A stretch of 6,231 nt of DNA from Bacteroidota bacterium (GTDB lineage: Bacteria > Bacteroidota > Bacteroidia > Flavobacteriales > Crocinitomicaceae). Below, one piece after another: positions 5,326-6,231 of the stretch (position 1 is its first letter; every line of letters starts with the position of its first letter). The notes under the pieces are model-generated. The model ran no database searches. It had not been told where the DNA came from and saw only the letters and a program-made list of their open reading frames with translations. The stretch spans positions 1 through 6,231 of the forward strand of contig JAKQEZ010000123.1 in the NCBI GenBank assembly GCA_029558435.1. The letters are read 5' to 3'. A program made the position numbers and the translations under genes.

Positions 5326-6231
5326 ATGATGAAAAAACACTACTCCCAAGTGATTCCAAGTGAATTTTTAGTAAAAACAACAAAAACTGTATTAAGTATT
5401 AGTTGCTTTTTTACATTGTTTACCGTTTCTGCCCAAACCAATACTCTTCCACCTACGGGAAACGTTGGTATAGGCACTACATCGCCATCATCTCGATTGC
5501 AGGTTAACGGAACTGCAAAAATAGATTCCTCTTTAATTGTTAAGGATTCTGTTACCATTAAGAAAAATTTACGTGTAGAAGAAAATGTAAATTTTTTGGG
5601 ACAAACCAAAATGAACAACACACGTGTTTTTAATAATTTTGTTTCAGACAATTCGGCTAAGTTTAATGGTATTGTTAAAATGCCAAATTTAGAATTGCCC
5701 AATAATTTGAATAATAAAAATGTGGTGTTGACCAATGACAATGGAGCTTTAAAGAAACTGCCATTAGATTCCTTTGTTAATATATTAAAAGGGGGGATTT
5801 ATGCGCCACCCGTTCAATTAGATTGGTATTGTACAAACATTGCTCCAGTAGCACCAACTTGGTCGAATGGGCCTTATAAAATTTACAGCCATTGTCAAGA
5901 TGTAAATGTAGGTATTGCCACCAATGAACCTCGTGTAAATTTGGATGTTAGAGGCACAACCTTTACAGAAAAGATAGCCATTAACTCGGATCCAACTACA
6001 ATGGGATACAAACTATTTCATTTGAAAGCCAATTACACACATCCAAGTCAGGCAACCAAAGTACTTTTTTTAGTTGAAAACCATGAGCGTGCATTGTTTC
6101 AAATAAGCAATGATGGAATAGTTCGCACCCGAGAAGTGATTGTAAATTTAGACCAATCATGGCCTGATTATGTATTTACGCCCGAATATAAATTAACTCC
6201 TTTAAAAGAAGTTGCTTCGTTTATAAAAGAA
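5326..6231 (+). CDS. Secreted VGIGT-repeat, tail-fibre-like surface protein (3' end outside window)
   Basis: The first 302 residues are visible with no stop, so the gene continues to the right. Two ATGs stand together at 5326 and 5329, and either could start it. The N-terminus is a probable signal peptide: a basic, rather long n-region, then the hydrophobic stretch VLSISCFFTLFTVSA (22-36), with likely cleavage at VSA|QT. Two modules follow: NVGIGTTSPSSRLQVNGT (46-63) and NVGIATNEPRVNLDVRGT (194-211). Such modules are frequent in exported Bacteroidota proteins that resemble phage tail fibres. Between them is a Val/Asn/Lys-rich region of short strands, compatible with a beta-helix or fibre. The visible end, with WPDYVF at 279-284 and YKLTPLKEVASFIKE, matches the segment that usually precedes a short C-terminal coiled region in this family. 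The partner and biological role are not known. It is probably exported to the envelope or cell surface. Confidence 0.85.
   Translation, partial: MMKKHYSQVIPSEFLVKTTKTVLSISCFFTLFTVSAQTNTLPPTGNVGIGTTSPSSRLQVNGTAKIDSSLIVKDSVTIKKNLRVEENVNFLGQTKMNNTRVFNNFVSDNSAKFNGIVKMPNLELPNNLNNKNVVLTNDNGALKKLPLDSFVNILKGGIYAPPVQLDWYCTNIAPVAPTWSNGPYKIYSHCQDVNVGIATNEPRVNLDVRGTTFTEKIAINSDPTTMGYKLFHLKANYTHPSQATKVLFLVENHERALFQISNDGIVRTREVIVNLDQSWPDYVFTPEYKLTPLKEVASFIKE

Noticed and set aside
5340..5741. 133-residue reading frame on the minus strand
   Set aside because: It lies wholly opposite the signal-peptide and VGIGT-coding part of the surface protein and shows no recognisable family features.

Overview
The window looks like chromosomal DNA of a Bacteroidota bacterium. 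It is AT-rich, and no start codon has a clear Shine-Dalgarno sequence. One promoter matches the Bacteroidota pattern TTTG...TAnnTTTG. The last gene encodes a secreted protein with the VGIGT-type modules common in that phylum. Class or genus cannot be fixed from this sequence.

Layout, all genes on the + strand. Positions 1-936 are the C-terminal part of a tetratricopeptide-repeat (TPR) protein whose start lies off the left edge. After a short gap with a good promoter comes a two-gene toxin-antitoxin module, toxin first: a RelE/HigB-like killer protein (1085-1384), then an HTH antidote protein (1387-1671). A gene-free, very AT-rich stretch of about 600 bp follows (1672-2279). It holds small direct repeats, a short hairpin and promoter-like motifs, but no visible cobalamin riboswitch. 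Positions 2280-4856 encode a complete adenosylcobalamin-dependent (class II) ribonucleotide reductase, NrdJ, closed by a strong intrinsic terminator (4877-4911).

Between that terminator and the next gene is the most unusual part of the window: five copies of a roughly 26-nt hairpin element at 4933-5170, spaced 50-58 bp apart, two on the minus strand followed by three on the plus strand. Where arms differ between copies, pairing is kept in four of the five, while the 3' tail (about GAYRCCTTTGTAR) is conserved in sequence. This points to a mobile or functional structured repeat of REP/BIME type rather than a CRISPR. From 5326 to the right edge runs the start of a secreted, tail-fibre-like cell-surface protein that is cut off by the window.

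The genes do not form one pathway. NrdJ makes deoxyribonucleotides as its own transcription unit, the toxin-antitoxin pair is a self-contained accessory unit, and the TPR and surface proteins are neighbours with no evident functional link.
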